Shown here one piece after another: positions 9,826 to 18,200 of a stretch of DNA of 64,000 bases. Made by a program: the position numbers and the translations under genes. The DNA comes from Alteromonas sp047556435 (GTDB taxonomy: Bacteria; Pseudomonadota; Gammaproteobacteria; Enterobacterales; Alteromonadaceae), in contig NZ_CP180210.1 in the NCBI RefSeq assembly GCF_047556435.1, positions 3,162,001 to 3,226,000 of the forward strand, read 5' to 3'. How positions within the stretch are numbered: position 1 is the stretch's first letter; each line of letters starts with the position of its first letter. A model generated the notes under the pieces. The model searched no databases and was not told the origin of the DNA. It saw nothing but the letters and a program-made list of their open reading frames with translations.

Positions 9826-11724
9826 ATGAAACAATGGATTGCACCCACTCTTTTATTATTAAGTCTTGTTGGTTGCGGCGGTGGCGGCGGCGGTAGCGAT
9901 AGTAGCGGCGGCAATGGCGGCAACGGCGGTACACCTACTCCTCCCCCCTCCGAATCAAACACACCACCAACCATCAATGGCTTATCAGACATTTCCCTTA
10001 GCGAAAACTCATCCGGAAATTTCAGCCCCACAGTAGATTCCGAAAGCAATATCGATGATTTCTCATGGACTCAGGTTTCCGGCCCCGAAATGCAGATTTC
10101 TCCCTCGGACATGAACTTAGGCTTCATGACACCTGAGGTTGGCCCCGAAGGTGATGTGGCTGTCTTTAGGTTTACTGTTTCCGCAAGTAATGGGCAAACG
10201 ACAAACAAAGATGTTTCTCTTAACATCGAAAACGTGAATAAACTTCCGGTGATACAGGGTGTTGAAGCACAGGACTCTATTATCGGTGAAGTTATCGAAT
10301 TTGATGCCAGTTCGTCATTTGATCCAGATGGTGAAATTGTTACATGGAACTGGACGATAGATACCCCCTCTTCATCTTCTGCCTCATTAAGTACTTCAGA
10401 CGCAGCGAAAACCGAGTTTACGCCCGATGTCGAAGGTACATATGAGGTGACTGTCCGGGTTACCGATGACTTAGGAGGTAGCAGTGAAACCGTTCGCACT
10501 ATCGAGGTGTCAGCATCCAATACGCCTCCGGTAGCCGATGCAGGACGCGATGCGAATATTCTCACAGCGCATACGTACCAGTTAAACGGAAGTAATTCTT
10601 ACGATGAAGAAATGGGCGAACTTACCTATTCATGGACGCTCACAGTACCAGCAGACAGTGCTACCGTACTTGCTAACGCGAACAACATGTTTGCTTCATT
10701 TACTCCAGATATTCCAGGCACTTATAGCGCCACCCTGACCGTGACTGATGAGGGAGGGCTGACCGACAGCGATACCGTTGAGATCACTGCGGATAATGAA
10801 AACCTTCCTCCTGTTGCGGCACCCAGTGCGAATCAAACAGGCAAAGTGGGGGACGTAATTACAATAGATGGTTCCGCGAGTTACGATCCTGAAGATGAAG
10901 CGCTGGATTACCTGTGGTCACTATCGCCGCCAGATGGCAGCACCGTGGTACTGGATGATAATGCCTCGGCTTCTACCACTTTTACACCTGATGTTGAAGG
11001 TGAATATCTGGTCACGTTAGTGGTAAATGATGGCGTCTTTGATAGCGAGCCAGAAACAACTACAGTGACCATCGAAATTGGTAACTCTGCGCCAGTAGCA
11101 AACGCAGGTGAAAATCAATTAGGCGAAATTTCAGAAACCTACACCCTGGATGGCTCAGCATCAACGGATCCTGACGGTGATATGCTTACCTATCAATGGA
11201 CACTGTCCAGTCAACCGGAAGGATCGCAAGCAAATTTATCTAACGACACCCTGGAGCAAGCGACATTTACCGCAGACAAGTCTGGCGACTACGTATTCTA
11301 CTTAGAGGTTAGCGATGGCGAGCTAACAAGCACGGACGTTACTACCATCACGTTGTCGCACCCTCAAATAAAATTTTGGGTCTTAAAAAATGGAGAGAGA
11401 AATAACCAGTTGCTCGCCAACGGGTTTACAGGAACGTATATCGGTGTGGCCCTTGAGGATGACTTTGAAACAGGTGACTTTGAACTAGAAGTTACAGGCG
11501 CACCGATAACGGTTGAAGTGGAGTCGTATGATGAAAATAATGTGGTCGACCCATACTTCAATGGGCTTCCAGACGGAACGTCAACCATAGAGGCTGGTGA
11601 AGTAGTACGATTCTCATTAGTATTCCCGGGAAGTCTTGAAGGGAGCCAATTCCTACGCTTCAAGATTTACATTCCTGAGCATGACTATACCGTAATGTGG
11701 GAAGCTTCCAGAAGCCTACCTTAA
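9826..11724 (+). CDS. PKD/REJ-repeat surface lipoprotein
   Basis: A 632-residue protein with signal peptide and lipobox LVGC (lipidated Cys at residue 17), then a Gly/Ser-rich linker. Four Ig-like PKD/REJ repeats follow at about 140-230, 235-322, 328-418 and 423-510, each opening with a PVA-type strand and containing a D-P-D/E-G-type turn followed by W-T/S-L. An extra Ig-like unit precedes them at about 48-140. The last 120 residues form a different beta-rich domain. Such proteins usually act at the cell surface in adhesion or polymer binding. No catalytic domain is seen, and the binding partner is unknown. Confidence 0.85.
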   Translation: MKQWIAPTLLLLSLVGCGGGGGGSDSSGGNGGNGGTPTPPPSESNTPPTINGLSDISLSENSSGNFSPTVDSESNIDDFSWTQVSGPEMQISPSDMNLGFMTPEVGPEGDVAVFRFTVSASNGQTTNKDVSLNIENVNKLPVIQGVEAQDSIIGEVIEFDASSSFDPDGEIVTWNWTIDTPSSSSASLSTSDAAKTEFTPDVEGTYEVTVRVTDDLGGSSETVRTIEVSASNTPPVADAGRDANILTAHTYQLNGSNSYDEEMGELTYSWTLTVPADSATVLANANNMFASFTPDIPGTYSATLTVTDEGGLTDSDTVEITADNENLPPVAAPSANQTGKVGDVITIDGSASYDPEDEALDYLWSLSPPDGSTVVLDDNASASTTFTPDVEGEYLVTLVVNDGVFDSEPETTTVTIEIGNSAPVANAGENQLGEISETYTLDGSASTDPDGDMLTYQWTLSSQPEGSQANLSNDTLEQATFTADKSGDYVFYLEVSDGELTSTDVTTITLSHPQIKFWVLKNGERNNQLLANGFTGTYIGVALEDDFETGDFELEVTGAPITVEVESYDENNVVDPYFNGLPDGTSTIEAGEVVRFSLVFPGSLEGSQFLRFKIYIPEHDYTVMWEASRSLP

Positions 11725-11731
11725 GACTATC

Positions 11732-11758
11732 CCTCCGCGACCATACTGGTCGCGGAGG
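11732..11758 (+). terminator. hairpin after the PKD lipoprotein gene
   Basis: CCTCCGCGACC and GGTCGCGGAGG form an 11-bp perfect stem with a 5-base loop, beginning 8 bases after the stop codon. The following bases (CACACTCCC) are not a T-tract, so it may stabilise the mRNA end rather than terminate by itself. Confidence 0.55.
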
Positions 11759-11840
11759 CACACTCCCGCAATAAACCTACTCACAAATTGCGCTTCGCAA
11801 AGCAAAACAAAAATAAGCCAGTTTCAATAACTTTCTATTT

Positions 11841-11852
11841 GATAACGTTATC
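11841..11852. promoter_or_regulatory. 12-bp palindrome, LacI-family operator-like
   Basis: GATAACGTTATC is a perfect palindrome with a central CG, the symmetry typical of LacI/PurR-family operators. No LacI-family gene is in the window and the site is far from any start codon, so its role is uncertain. Confidence 0.25.
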
Positions 11853-12190
11853 TTATCTGCAAGACCGCGCAGCAACGTTGATTGCGAGTGACGGTGGTAA
11901 ACCCTTCAAGAATTGTGCTGCTAGCTTTACACGAAGACCTGAGACGTTGTAGGTGAGATTAAAGAACTTTTACGTCCTTCCGTGGCTTTACATTCAGACA
12001 GACTAACAACCCAGTGACGGTCAATGCACTTTGCAGTAAGGCCTGTACTTTGGTTGTATGGCCTTACTTAACTAATCGCCCCAGATGATAAGCCAATTTT
12101 GCTATCAACCAGATTTGATAGCGACGCTCAATATTCCAGTTTACATGCAGCCATTTTATTATTAGTCGAGTCTGAAGAGCTCATTTACAT

Positions 12191-12769
12191 TTAATCCGCA
12201 GTATCAGGAACGCTACCTGGATAGGCGGCAAGCAAGTCATCAACCAGTTTGGTCAAGGCTGTTTGAATAGTGATGCTGTCGTGAGACTCCAGTTCAGCAC
12301 TTCCGGCGGCACTGTATATGAACGTGCCGTTTTCAATAATATCAATTTGCAGATTCTGATATTGAGTAGCCTGTTCCCCTACCGGAATATTAAACACACT
12401 GCCAAGCGAAATACCACTTGAGCGTCCAAATACGCCGGTTCCCAGCCCAATGCTGACAGATTTACCGTCTTCTTTTAACGCGGTGGAAGGAAAAAAGCCT
12501 ACCTCAACATCCGCATCGTCCTTGGGAACAGGCTTGAGCCCTTTTTGGGTCAGCACGTCAGTGATAGCAACCGCTATATGCTCTTCTACCACCTGATTCA
12601 CAGAATTAAGGGGAGGCCTGACATAGAACGATTCCACTGACGTAAAGTTATAGTCATCAAGCATCTTGACTTGCGGTTTGCTCGACGCGCATCCGGCAAG
12701 TAACAGCAAGGCGAATAGAGATAGTATAAACAAACGAGGAGCATAGTTACGTTTTTGTAAAATAGGCAT
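12191..12769 (-). CDS. DUF4136 lipoprotein
   Basis: About 192 residues from the ATG at 12769; a longer start at 12793 adds 8 residues. The signal peptide ends in the lipobox LLLAGC, followed by CASSKPQVKMLDDYNF and the conserved DUF4136 pattern of strands around DVEVGFFPS and the C-terminal LVDDLLAAYPG. It is a predicted outer-membrane or periplasmic lipoprotein of unknown role. Its upstream region was invaded by the IS3 element that ends at 12846, so its native promoter may have been lost or replaced. Confidence 0.8.
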   Translation of the reverse strand: MPILQKRNYAPRLFILSLFALLLLAGCASSKPQVKMLDDYNFTSVESFYVRPPLNSVNQVVEEHIAVAITDVLTQKGLKPVPKDDADVEVGFFPSTALKEDGKSVSIGLGTGVFGRSSGISLGSVFNIPVGEQATQYQNLQIDIIENGTFIYSAAGSAELESHDSITIQTALTKLVDDLLAAYPGSVPDTAD

Positions 12770-12845
12770 AGGGAATCCACTTAAGAACATCATAATGTTT
12801 GAACGTAGAACATTGGTAATAAGGATCGCTACCGATAGACGACAA

Positions 12846-12871
12846 GGGTTCTACCCAGATTTTACGGACAC
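12846..12871 (+). repeat. IS-A left inverted repeat
   Basis: Left end of IS-A, beginning GGGTTCTACCC and containing TTTTACGGACAC. It matches the right end at 14042-14067 on the opposite strand with a few mismatches. Confidence 0.8.
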
Positions 12872-12909
12872 ATCCATAAGAAGGCATAATGGGCCCAGAA
12901 GGAGTGTCT

Positions 12910-13197
12910 ATGACCAAACGAAGAAAATATTCTCCAGAGTTTAAACGTGAAGCAGTTTTACTCACCCAGCAACCGGGTGTGAGCTGTCGCCAGATAGCAC
13001 TGGATATCGGTGTTAATCCCAACCTGTTAAATCGCTGGAAGCGTGAAGCTAAACAAGCCAAAGACCAGGCATTTAAAGGCCATGGCAGCCCTCGTGATGA
13101 AGAAATGGCGAAACTGAAACGAGAACTAGCGAAAGTCAAAAAGGAACGCGATTTTTTGCGAGAAGCGGCAACGTTCTTCGCCAAAGAGTTACCGTAA
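12910..13197 (+). CDS. IS3-family transposase OrfA (IS-A)
   Basis: A 95-residue protein with an N-terminal helix-turn-helix (FKREAVLLTQQPGVSCRQIA) that binds the IS ends, then a leucine-zipper-like coiled coil. The ATG at 12910 is chosen over 12889 because AAGGAG precedes it. A T TTT TTG slippery heptamer at 13152-13158 lies near the end of the frame. A -1 shift there enters the orfB frame, giving the OrfAB fusion that is the active transposase in this family. Confidence 0.9.
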   Translation: MTKRRKYSPEFKREAVLLTQQPGVSCRQIALDIGVNPNLLNRWKREAKQAKDQAFKGHGSPRDEEMAKLKRELAKVKKERDFLREAATFFAKELP

Positions 13198-14051
13198 GGT
13201 ATCAGGCGATATCGCGTTGCCGCGAAAGCTTTGCAGTGCGCATGATGTGCCGCTGCCTGAACGTGTCACCGAGTGGTTATTACGCGTGGGTGGAGCGTCA
13301 GCCTAGTGCGCGTGACATCGCCAATGCACAACTGCTTGAGCGAATACGAGAAATTCACGACGACAGCGGCGGCATCATTGGCGCGCCGCGGATGCATGAA
13401 GACCTGCAAGCCGAAGGTATCGAGGTCAGCCTAAATCGTATCGCCAAGATTATGGCTGTGAACGGTATCTACGGCTGGCCGCGCAAAAAAGGAAGAGGCG
13501 CAAAACGAAAGTCAGTGCGTCCTTCCGGGCTTGCCAACCATCTTGAGCGTGACTTTACGGCGCAGGAGCCGGAAACCAAGTGGGTCACAGACATCACTGA
13601 AATCGCGACACTGGAAGGAAAGCTCTACCTGTGTGTGGTGCTTGACCTGTTCAGCAAACTCATCGTGGGCTGGTCAATGCATCATCGCCAGGACAGGCAC
13701 ATGGTCATGCGTGCCGTCGAAATGGCAGTCTGGCAGCGTCAGGAGCAACATAACGTAGTGCTGCACTCTGATCGCGGAACGCAATTTACCAGTGGTGATT
13801 ATCAAAAACTGCTCAAGCGAGAGAATCTAACCAGTAGCATGAGTGCGGTAGGCCATTGTGCAGACAATGCCGCCTGCGAGGGCTTCTTCGGTGTACTAAA
13901 ACGTGAACGGATTAACTACCGACAATACCGAACACGGGATGAAGCGAGGGCTGACATATTCGACTATATTGAGCTGTTTCATAATCCAAGAATGCGACGT
14001 AGACTAGCGAATCAGGACAACAAGTTTACGTCTTTATCAAACCGTCCGTGA
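13158..14051 (+). CDS. IS3-family transposase OrfB, DDE integrase core (IS-A)
   Basis: Read by -1 frameshift from orfA. The frame is open from 13152 and the first in-frame GTG is at 13236 (271 residues from there). It contains HTH_21 (SPSGYYAWVERQPSARD) and an rve integrase core with a complete DDE triad: D in WVTDITEI, D in LHSDRGTQFTS and E in AACEGFFGVLKRE. The stop codon lies inside the right inverted repeat, so the gene is intact. It moves the element by a copy-out, paste-in route. Confidence 0.9.
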   Translation, partial: ARSGNVLRQRVTVRYQAISRCRESFAVRMMCRCLNVSPSGYYAWVERQPSARDIANAQLLERIREIHDDSGGIIGAPRMHEDLQAEGIEVSLNRIAKIMAVNGIYGWPRKKGRGAKRKSVRPSGLANHLERDFTAQEPETKWVTDITEIATLEGKLYLCVVLDLFSKLIVGWSMHHRQDRHMVMRAVEMAVWQRQEQHNVVLHSDRGTQFTSGDYQKLLKRENLTSSMSAVGHCADNAACEGFFGVLKRERINYRQYRTRDEARADIFDYIELFHNPRMRRRLANQDNKFTSLSNRP

Positions 14052-15555
14052 AAACGGGGTAGAACCCAAAACTAATACCATTCTCTCTAAAGTAGTTAGA
14101 TGCGTCGGCTTCGAAAAAGTCATTCCTTAAGAATTCGATTCTTTGTTCATGCTTATCCGATAAGTGCATACCAGTTCTTATATTAGAGTCTGTTAAGTGT
14201 TTTTTTCCACCAACAATGCAGTCAAACGGCATCGATTTAAAAGAAAATAACCCTTGAGGATTTTTTTGTGGCAGTCGAATATTCAGGTCAAACTTATTCG
14301 TGGTAGCGAGCATTATGCATGGTTTTACCATAGCTATAGCGAAAGGAATACAATGTTTTACTATCTCAGATCTAAGGACATCGAGGTCAGTTTTAGACTC
14401 AAATAAAGTGATAAGATCCGCCGCTTTAGCGTTATAATTTAAGCAGGATAGCGATAAATCGAACAGGGTTTTTTCCATATTTCGACGTTGCTCGGTCAAC
14501 TGTGCTTTCAAATCACTTATTATCTCTGCATTGTCAGCTTCATACGTCTTCACTTCTGTATTAATCCGGTTCTGCAATGAATCTACCGTTCTCAATGACT
14601 GAGCAAGCCTTGTCAGATCCTTTTCAAGCCATTTATATTTTTTACGTTTTCTAACCCATGAATTGTAAAGATCATGGTTTTTTCGCTTCTCACCATTTGG
14701 GGATGCGACCCAACTCTCAAACTCTAAGTCTGTTAAGTCGAGCATAGCTAGAAATGCAACAAACTCGATACCTGCGTTTTGTGCCTTTTGAACTAACCCT
14801 TTATCAAAATCAAACTGAGACTTTTGAGGACTTACAAACACAAGGTTTGTGAATGGGCCAGAGCTTGTTGGATTGGGCCCATACTCAATATATTCAGAGA
14901 TAACACCATATGACTTACCAAAGCCTGTACCATCATTGGATTGCACCAAACAAGGTTTGCGATGATTAGTCATTTGGTACAGCTTTGAAGCCTCTGAACG
15001 ATATTTGTTGATCGAATTCTTTAGCTCTTCGTTTGGTTTTAAGTAATCAACAGTCTCAATAACAGACTCACCCTCTTCTAAGTAGGCTCTATCTGAAAAT
15101 TCATAACCTTTTCCATCCGTATAACTGAGCAATCCAGCTTTAAACAACTCACAAATTATATTTAGCTCGCTGATTGCAAATTTTTCACCTAAAAGCTCAA
15201 AACTCTTTTCCAAAGGAGTTCTATTTTTAAGCAGCTTTGTAAGTTCTAGCTCAAGTTCATCCAAAGTTTTTGTGGGCAACTTGTCAAATAAAGGCTGTAT
15301 AGAGAAATCTTCAAAAGTCGTCTTACTATCTCTTCTGTAAAAAACACCTGTTTTATAGCTAGTCCTTTTATCAATGGTGAAAAAACCCATCTTTGCCAGC
15401 ATAAACAATACAGCCTTTGGCTCATCACCAAACCTCTGAGCAAGTTCAACTATAACCGGGTTTTCTTCGGTGATTTCCTCTAAAGAGAGCAGCTGAGGGT
15501 CGTAAGACCTTGCGATTTCATACAATCGCTCTTTACTATCATTTGTCCACTTCAT
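14026..15555 (-). pseudogene. N-terminal part of a large ATPase/helicase-like protein, cut by IS-A
   Basis: Starts at the ATG at 15555 behind a GGAGG site; an in-frame GTG 12 bases earlier is less likely. About 509 residues are open. Residues about 1-180 look like two winged-helix or helical repeats (LAQRFGDEPKAVLFMLAKMG; FAISELNIICELFKAGLL). A P-loop follows in DGTGFGKSYGVI (about residue 210), then a strand LVFVSPQKS resembling helicase motif Ia, and a coiled region around 330-390. No DExx motif II or later helicase motifs are present. The native sequence ends at NYFRENGISF; the last 12 residues and the stop are read from the IS-A inverted repeat. The rest of the gene is missing. It is divergent from a BrxR-like regulator, which suggests a phage-defence effector. 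Confidence 0.7.
14042..14067 (-). repeat. IS-A right inverted repeat
   Basis: Reads GGGTTCTACCCCGTTTTC inward from 14067 on the minus strand and matches the left end. It also supplies the last codons and the stop of the truncated ATPase gene that reads into it. Confidence 0.8.
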
Positions 15556-15673
15556 AAGTCCTCCCACCGAAAACTCTTTAGCTGTCTGTTATCACAAAGC
15601 ATTATTTTGCTGCGCTATCATGCCTTGAAGCACCCTGTACACATACTAAACAGAATCATTTGATTTGCAAGAG

Positions 15674-15685
15674 TGTATTTATACA
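15674..15685. promoter_or_regulatory. candidate operator between ATPase remnant and WYL regulator
   Basis: TGTATTTATACA is a palindrome with 5-bp arms, 39 bases before the regulator's GTG start, in the divergent promoter region. A related TGTACA sits at 15636-15641. WYL regulators of defence islands bind short palindromes in this position, so autorepression is a reasonable guess. Confidence 0.35.
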
Positions 15686-15724
15686 GTTTACAATGATGCT
15701 AAGAATCAAATTGAGGATCTCATT

Positions 15725-16567
15725 GTGAATAAACTTGAACTCGTGGACTTTTTGTTAATGTTTACAGGGAAAGTAAATCGAAATGAGTTAATGGAAATTG
15801 CTGATATTTCTATTGCTACAGCAACCAGAACGCTGACGCAATACAGAGAAACGTATGCAGATAACATCGAATATAACATTGGAAAGAAGCGATACGATGC
15901 CACTACGCAATTCAGCCCCGCCTTTTCTCATAATTGTATAAGCGCACTCAAAGCAATGGCATATGGCCAACGCTTAGAGCCTACAAAATTACTAACTACA
16001 ATAGGACCAGACTCAATCGCTTCTATTGATGTGAGTCTAAATACAGATTTGGTATCCAAAATATGTAGGGCTATATATGCTGGGCAAGCCTTGAAAGCTG
16101 ACTACGTATCGTCAACAGAGAATTACAAAAACCGAGAGAGACTTATTCTCCCTACAGCCATCTTTGAAAGCAGAAATAATTGGTATGTAAGAGCATGTGA
16201 CTTAAGCGATAATAATACTTATAAAAATTTTAAGTTAATCCGATTTAATGATGCAAACGCAGCTGAATTCAATAAAGAACTACCTGATGACATTGAATGG
16301 CGAAATAAGGTCACTCTAACCATTGGGCCTCACATTAAACATCCAAATCCAGAAGCGTTAAAACTCGATCTTGGTTTGCTCGACAAACCAGTTGTCAATC
16401 TCATTGTGTCTGAAGCCTTAGCAGGATTTGTTTTAGCTGAGCTTGGGGTGGACTCATCAGCCAATTCAATTTTAAACCCATTTCACTTTCAATACTGCTT
16501 ATTGAACAGGTATGAATTAGAAAACTTAAATTCCCTAATACTGGCCCCAGGGTTTAACGAAAAATAA
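15725..16567 (+). CDS. BrxR/CapW-like WYL regulator of a defence locus
   Basis: 280 residues from the GTG at 15725, which has GAGG 8 bases upstream. An upstream TTG at 15665 would add 20 residues over the likely operator. The N-terminal winged helix (LVDFLLMFTGKVNRNELMEIADISIATATRTLTQY, given here in parts) is followed by NIEYNIGKKRYDAT, the wHTH-to-wing pattern typical of BrxR/CapW proteins. A WYL domain comes next at about 100-180 (ALKADYVSS, NNWYVRACDLSD, KNFKLIRF), then a WCX-like C-terminal domain ending in the hydrophobic strand ENLNSLILAPG. Such proteins repress CBASS, BREX and similar systems until infection. Here its effector genes are broken, so it appears orphaned. Confidence 0.8.
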   Translation: MNKLELVDFLLMFTGKVNRNELMEIADISIATATRTLTQYRETYADNIEYNIGKKRYDATTQFSPAFSHNCISALKAMAYGQRLEPTKLLTTIGPDSIASIDVSLNTDLVSKICRAIYAGQALKADYVSSTENYKNRERLILPTAIFESRNNWYVRACDLSDNNTYKNFKLIRFNDANAAEFNKELPDDIEWRNKVTLTIGPHIKHPNPEALKLDLGLLDKPVVNLIVSEALAGFVLAELGVDSSANSILNPFHFQYCLLNRYELENLNSLILAPGFNEK

Positions 16568-16675
16568 ACAAGCACATGATTTACTGATAGTTAATGTATT
16601 AATCGACACAGAACTTGAAGGTTCGAGCACTACTAGAAATCGTCGGGTGATCTTCACTCAAATGACTAGACACAC

Positions 16676-16748
16676 AATAATGCTTTTTTCCACTGTAGTG
16701 TCGTGTTTATGTCATTAATAATGTAAAAAAGCACTATTGAGAAATCGT
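16676..16748. repeat. inverted repeat after the WYL regulator
   Basis: AATAATGCTTTTTT at 16676-16689 and AAAAAAGCACTATT at 16735-16748 pair at 13 of 14 positions around a 45-base loop. It could be a terminator shared by the regulator (+) and the remnant gene (-), or the ends of a tiny decayed element. Confidence 0.4.
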
Positions 16749-16845
16749 AAGCTCCAACTCATTGAAGATGACCATATCAGCGGGAGATTTTTTATAAACT
16801 TCTTTTCGACGAGTAATTTCGGCTACTAGTTACTAATTTTTAAGA

Positions 16846-17002
16846 TTAGCTTTCCGTTGGACTCGGCTTATAAGTTGCCGCAAGCTCTTCATTGCTAACA
16901 TTAAAAAGACGAAGTGCCGCACTAGTAGAAGATGGCGATTCAATACGAGCAAACAACTCTTCAAATTGCATCACATCTCGGCGTTTTTCAAGTTGCTCGA
17001 TC
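16846..17002 (-). pseudogene. C-terminal remnant of a gene cut by IS-B
   Basis: Reading leftward out of the IS-B end, an open frame starts directly at the element border with IEQLEKRRDVMQFEELF and runs about 52 codons to a stop at 16846 (...SNEELAATYKPSPTES). It has no start of its own; the ATGs inside IS-B that could start it lie within the inverted repeat and orfB end. It is most simply the tail of a disrupted gene, perhaps the same gene whose N-terminus lies at 18201-18797. The family is not recognised. Confidence 0.45.
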
Positions 17003-17050
17003 TGACCTTTCCCCTGAATTAGCACCACTTTTTCGATGAGATTATTCATA

Positions 17051-17875
17051 TTATGCTGCCCGTTTTGCATACTCAACAGGCGGTAAATAATTCAGTGAAC
17101 TATGTGGCCGAACATGGTTGTAATGCTCACGCCATAGATCTACTTCGTAACGTGCCTCGTCCATTGTTCTGAACCAATGCTGGTTCAGGCATTCGTTTCT
17201 GAACTTGCCGTTAAGGCTTTCCACGAAGGCATTCTGTGTCGGTTTGCCAGGCTGGATAAAACCAAGCTCAACACCCGTCTCTTTACTCCAGAAGAACATC
17301 GCCTTACTGGTGAATTCTGTTCCGTTATCGCAAATCACTTTTGCTGGCTTTCCTCTTTGCTCAATGAGCTGGCTAAGGAAGCGTGCAACCTGACGGCCAC
17401 TGATAGAGACAGACACCAGCTGTCCGACCATCTCGCGGGAGTAATCATCAACTACGTTCAACACCCTAAAGCGCCTACCACTACTAAGCTGATCAGATAC
17501 GAAGTCCATTGACCACCGCTGATCTGGCGCTGTTGGCACCTCTATTGGCTGCCTCGGGCGAGTCAGCTTCTTGCGCTTCTTTGTCCGCACTTGCAAGGCC
17601 TCTTCGGTATAAAGGCGGTACGTGTGCTTGCGATTGATGACAAGCCCTTCGCCTTTGAGTAGGCCATGCAACATCAGATATCCATACCTCGGATACTGTG
17701 ACGCTAACTCCTTCAACCGAGCGCTCACAGCGCTATCTGGTTTTGTCTTATGGCAATATCTGAATGCGGTTCGGCTGACACCAGCAAGCTTGCAGGCAGC
17801 CCGTTCACTGCGCTTAAACGCATCAATAAGGTGACGGGCGACAGGCTTTCTTGCTGCTGGCGTTACCACTTTTTT
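17051..17875 (-). CDS. IS3-family transposase OrfB, DDE integrase core (IS-B)
   Basis: About 272 residues, entered by -1 frameshift at the A AAA AAG heptamer at 17875-17869 (plus-strand coordinates), where the end of orfA reads SKKW-stop and the shifted frame reads KKVVTPAARKPV. HTH_21 (ACKLAGVSRTAFRYCHK) precedes an rve core with D in RWSMDFVSDQ, D in CDNGTEFTSK and E in VESLNGKFRNE. The tail HVRPHSSLNYLPPVEYA is the usual family ending, so the protein looks intact. Confidence 0.92.
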   Translation of the reverse strand, partial: KKVVTPAARKPVARHLIDAFKRSERAACKLAGVSRTAFRYCHKTKPDSAVSARLKELASQYPRYGYLMLHGLLKGEGLVINRKHTYRLYTEEALQVRTKKRKKLTRPRQPIEVPTAPDQRWSMDFVSDQLSSGRRFRVLNVVDDYSREMVGQLVSVSISGRQVARFLSQLIEQRGKPAKVICDNGTEFTSKAMFFWSKETGVELGFIQPGKPTQNAFVESLNGKFRNECLNQHWFRTMDEARYEVDLWREHYNHVRPHSSLNYLPPVEYAKRAA

Positions 17876-18126
17876 GAAAGCACATCCTTCATCGCTTCCA
17901 CTTCTAAAAGCTTGTCAGCCAGCATTTTCTTCAGCTTATTGTTCTCAGACTCAAGCTCTTTTAGGCGCTTCGCTTCGTTAACTTCCAGGCCCGCATACTT
18001 GCTCCGCCAATTATAAAAAGTCCCAGACGAGATACCCATCTCGCGGCAGATGTCGTCCACCTTTGCGCCAGCTTCATGCTGCTTGATGGCCTTGATGATT
18101 TGTTCTTCGCTGTAGCGTTTTTTCAT
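17863..18126 (-). CDS. IS3-family transposase OrfA (IS-B)
   Basis: An 87-residue protein of the HTH_Tnp_1 family. RYSEEQIIKAIKQHEAG and KVDDICREMGISSGTFYNW form the DNA-binding helix-turn-helix, followed by a heptad-rich coiled coil (LKELESENNKLKKMLADKL). It overlaps orfB at the slippery site. It works with OrfB as an OrfAB fusion and alone as a regulator of transposition. Confidence 0.92.
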   Translation of the reverse strand: MKKRYSEEQIIKAIKQHEAGAKVDDICREMGISSGTFYNWRSKYAGLEVNEAKRLKELESENNKLKKMLADKLLEVEAMKDVLSKKW

Positions 18127-18200
18127 ATTGAGATCTCCATTGTCTCCAGTTTATTGGAAATCTCATCAATGTCATGGTGTTATTTTGGGGGGAGAGGTCA

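Larger units (their letters stand above)
11725..12190. other. intergenic region with hairpin and palindrome
   Basis: About 470 bases without a supported gene. It holds an 11-bp perfect hairpin just after the PKD gene and a 12-bp palindrome GATAACGTTATC at 11841-11852. Nothing recognisable is seen from 11870 to 12190. Confidence 0.45.
12846..14067 (+). mobile_element. complete IS3-family insertion sequence (IS-A)
   Basis: The ends are inverted repeats: GGGTTCTACCC at 12846 reads inward, and the same GGGTTCTACCC reads inward from 14067 on the other strand. Similarity continues through TTTTACGGACA versus TTTTCACGGAC. Inside are two overlapping frames (orfA, orfB) with a slippery site. The length is about 1222 bp. 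The flanks are ...GACAA and AAAACT..., which share only two or three A bases, so no clear target duplication is visible. That is compatible with a later deletion at one side. It cuts the ATPase gene on its right. Confidence 0.85.
17003..18200 (-). mobile_element. complete IS3-family insertion sequence (IS-B)
   Basis: The ends match as inverted repeats: TGACCTTTCCCC reads inward from 17003 and TGACCTCTCCCC reads inward from 18200 on the other strand. Both carry ACACCA/GCACCA and GATGAGATT further in. The length is about 1198 bp. It carries orfA and orfB with a slippery A AAA AAG site and a complete DDE triad. The flanks (GATC on the left, GCCC on the right) show no target duplication, so the two flanking pieces are probably not a simple insertion site; a deletion or recombination is likely. 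It differs from IS-A in sequence and orientation. Confidence 0.87.

Noticed and set aside
12747..13184. A leftward frame of about 145 codons across the left end of IS-A
   Set aside because: It runs antisense to IS-A orfA and has no ribosome site. Its last 32 codons may be a fragment of the ATPase frame, but as a whole it is a shadow.
16846..17076. A 76-codon leftward gene starting inside IS-B
   Set aside because: Its start codons lie in the IS-B orfB end and inverted repeat. Only the part outside the element (16846-17002) looks like real coding remnant, so it is listed as that.
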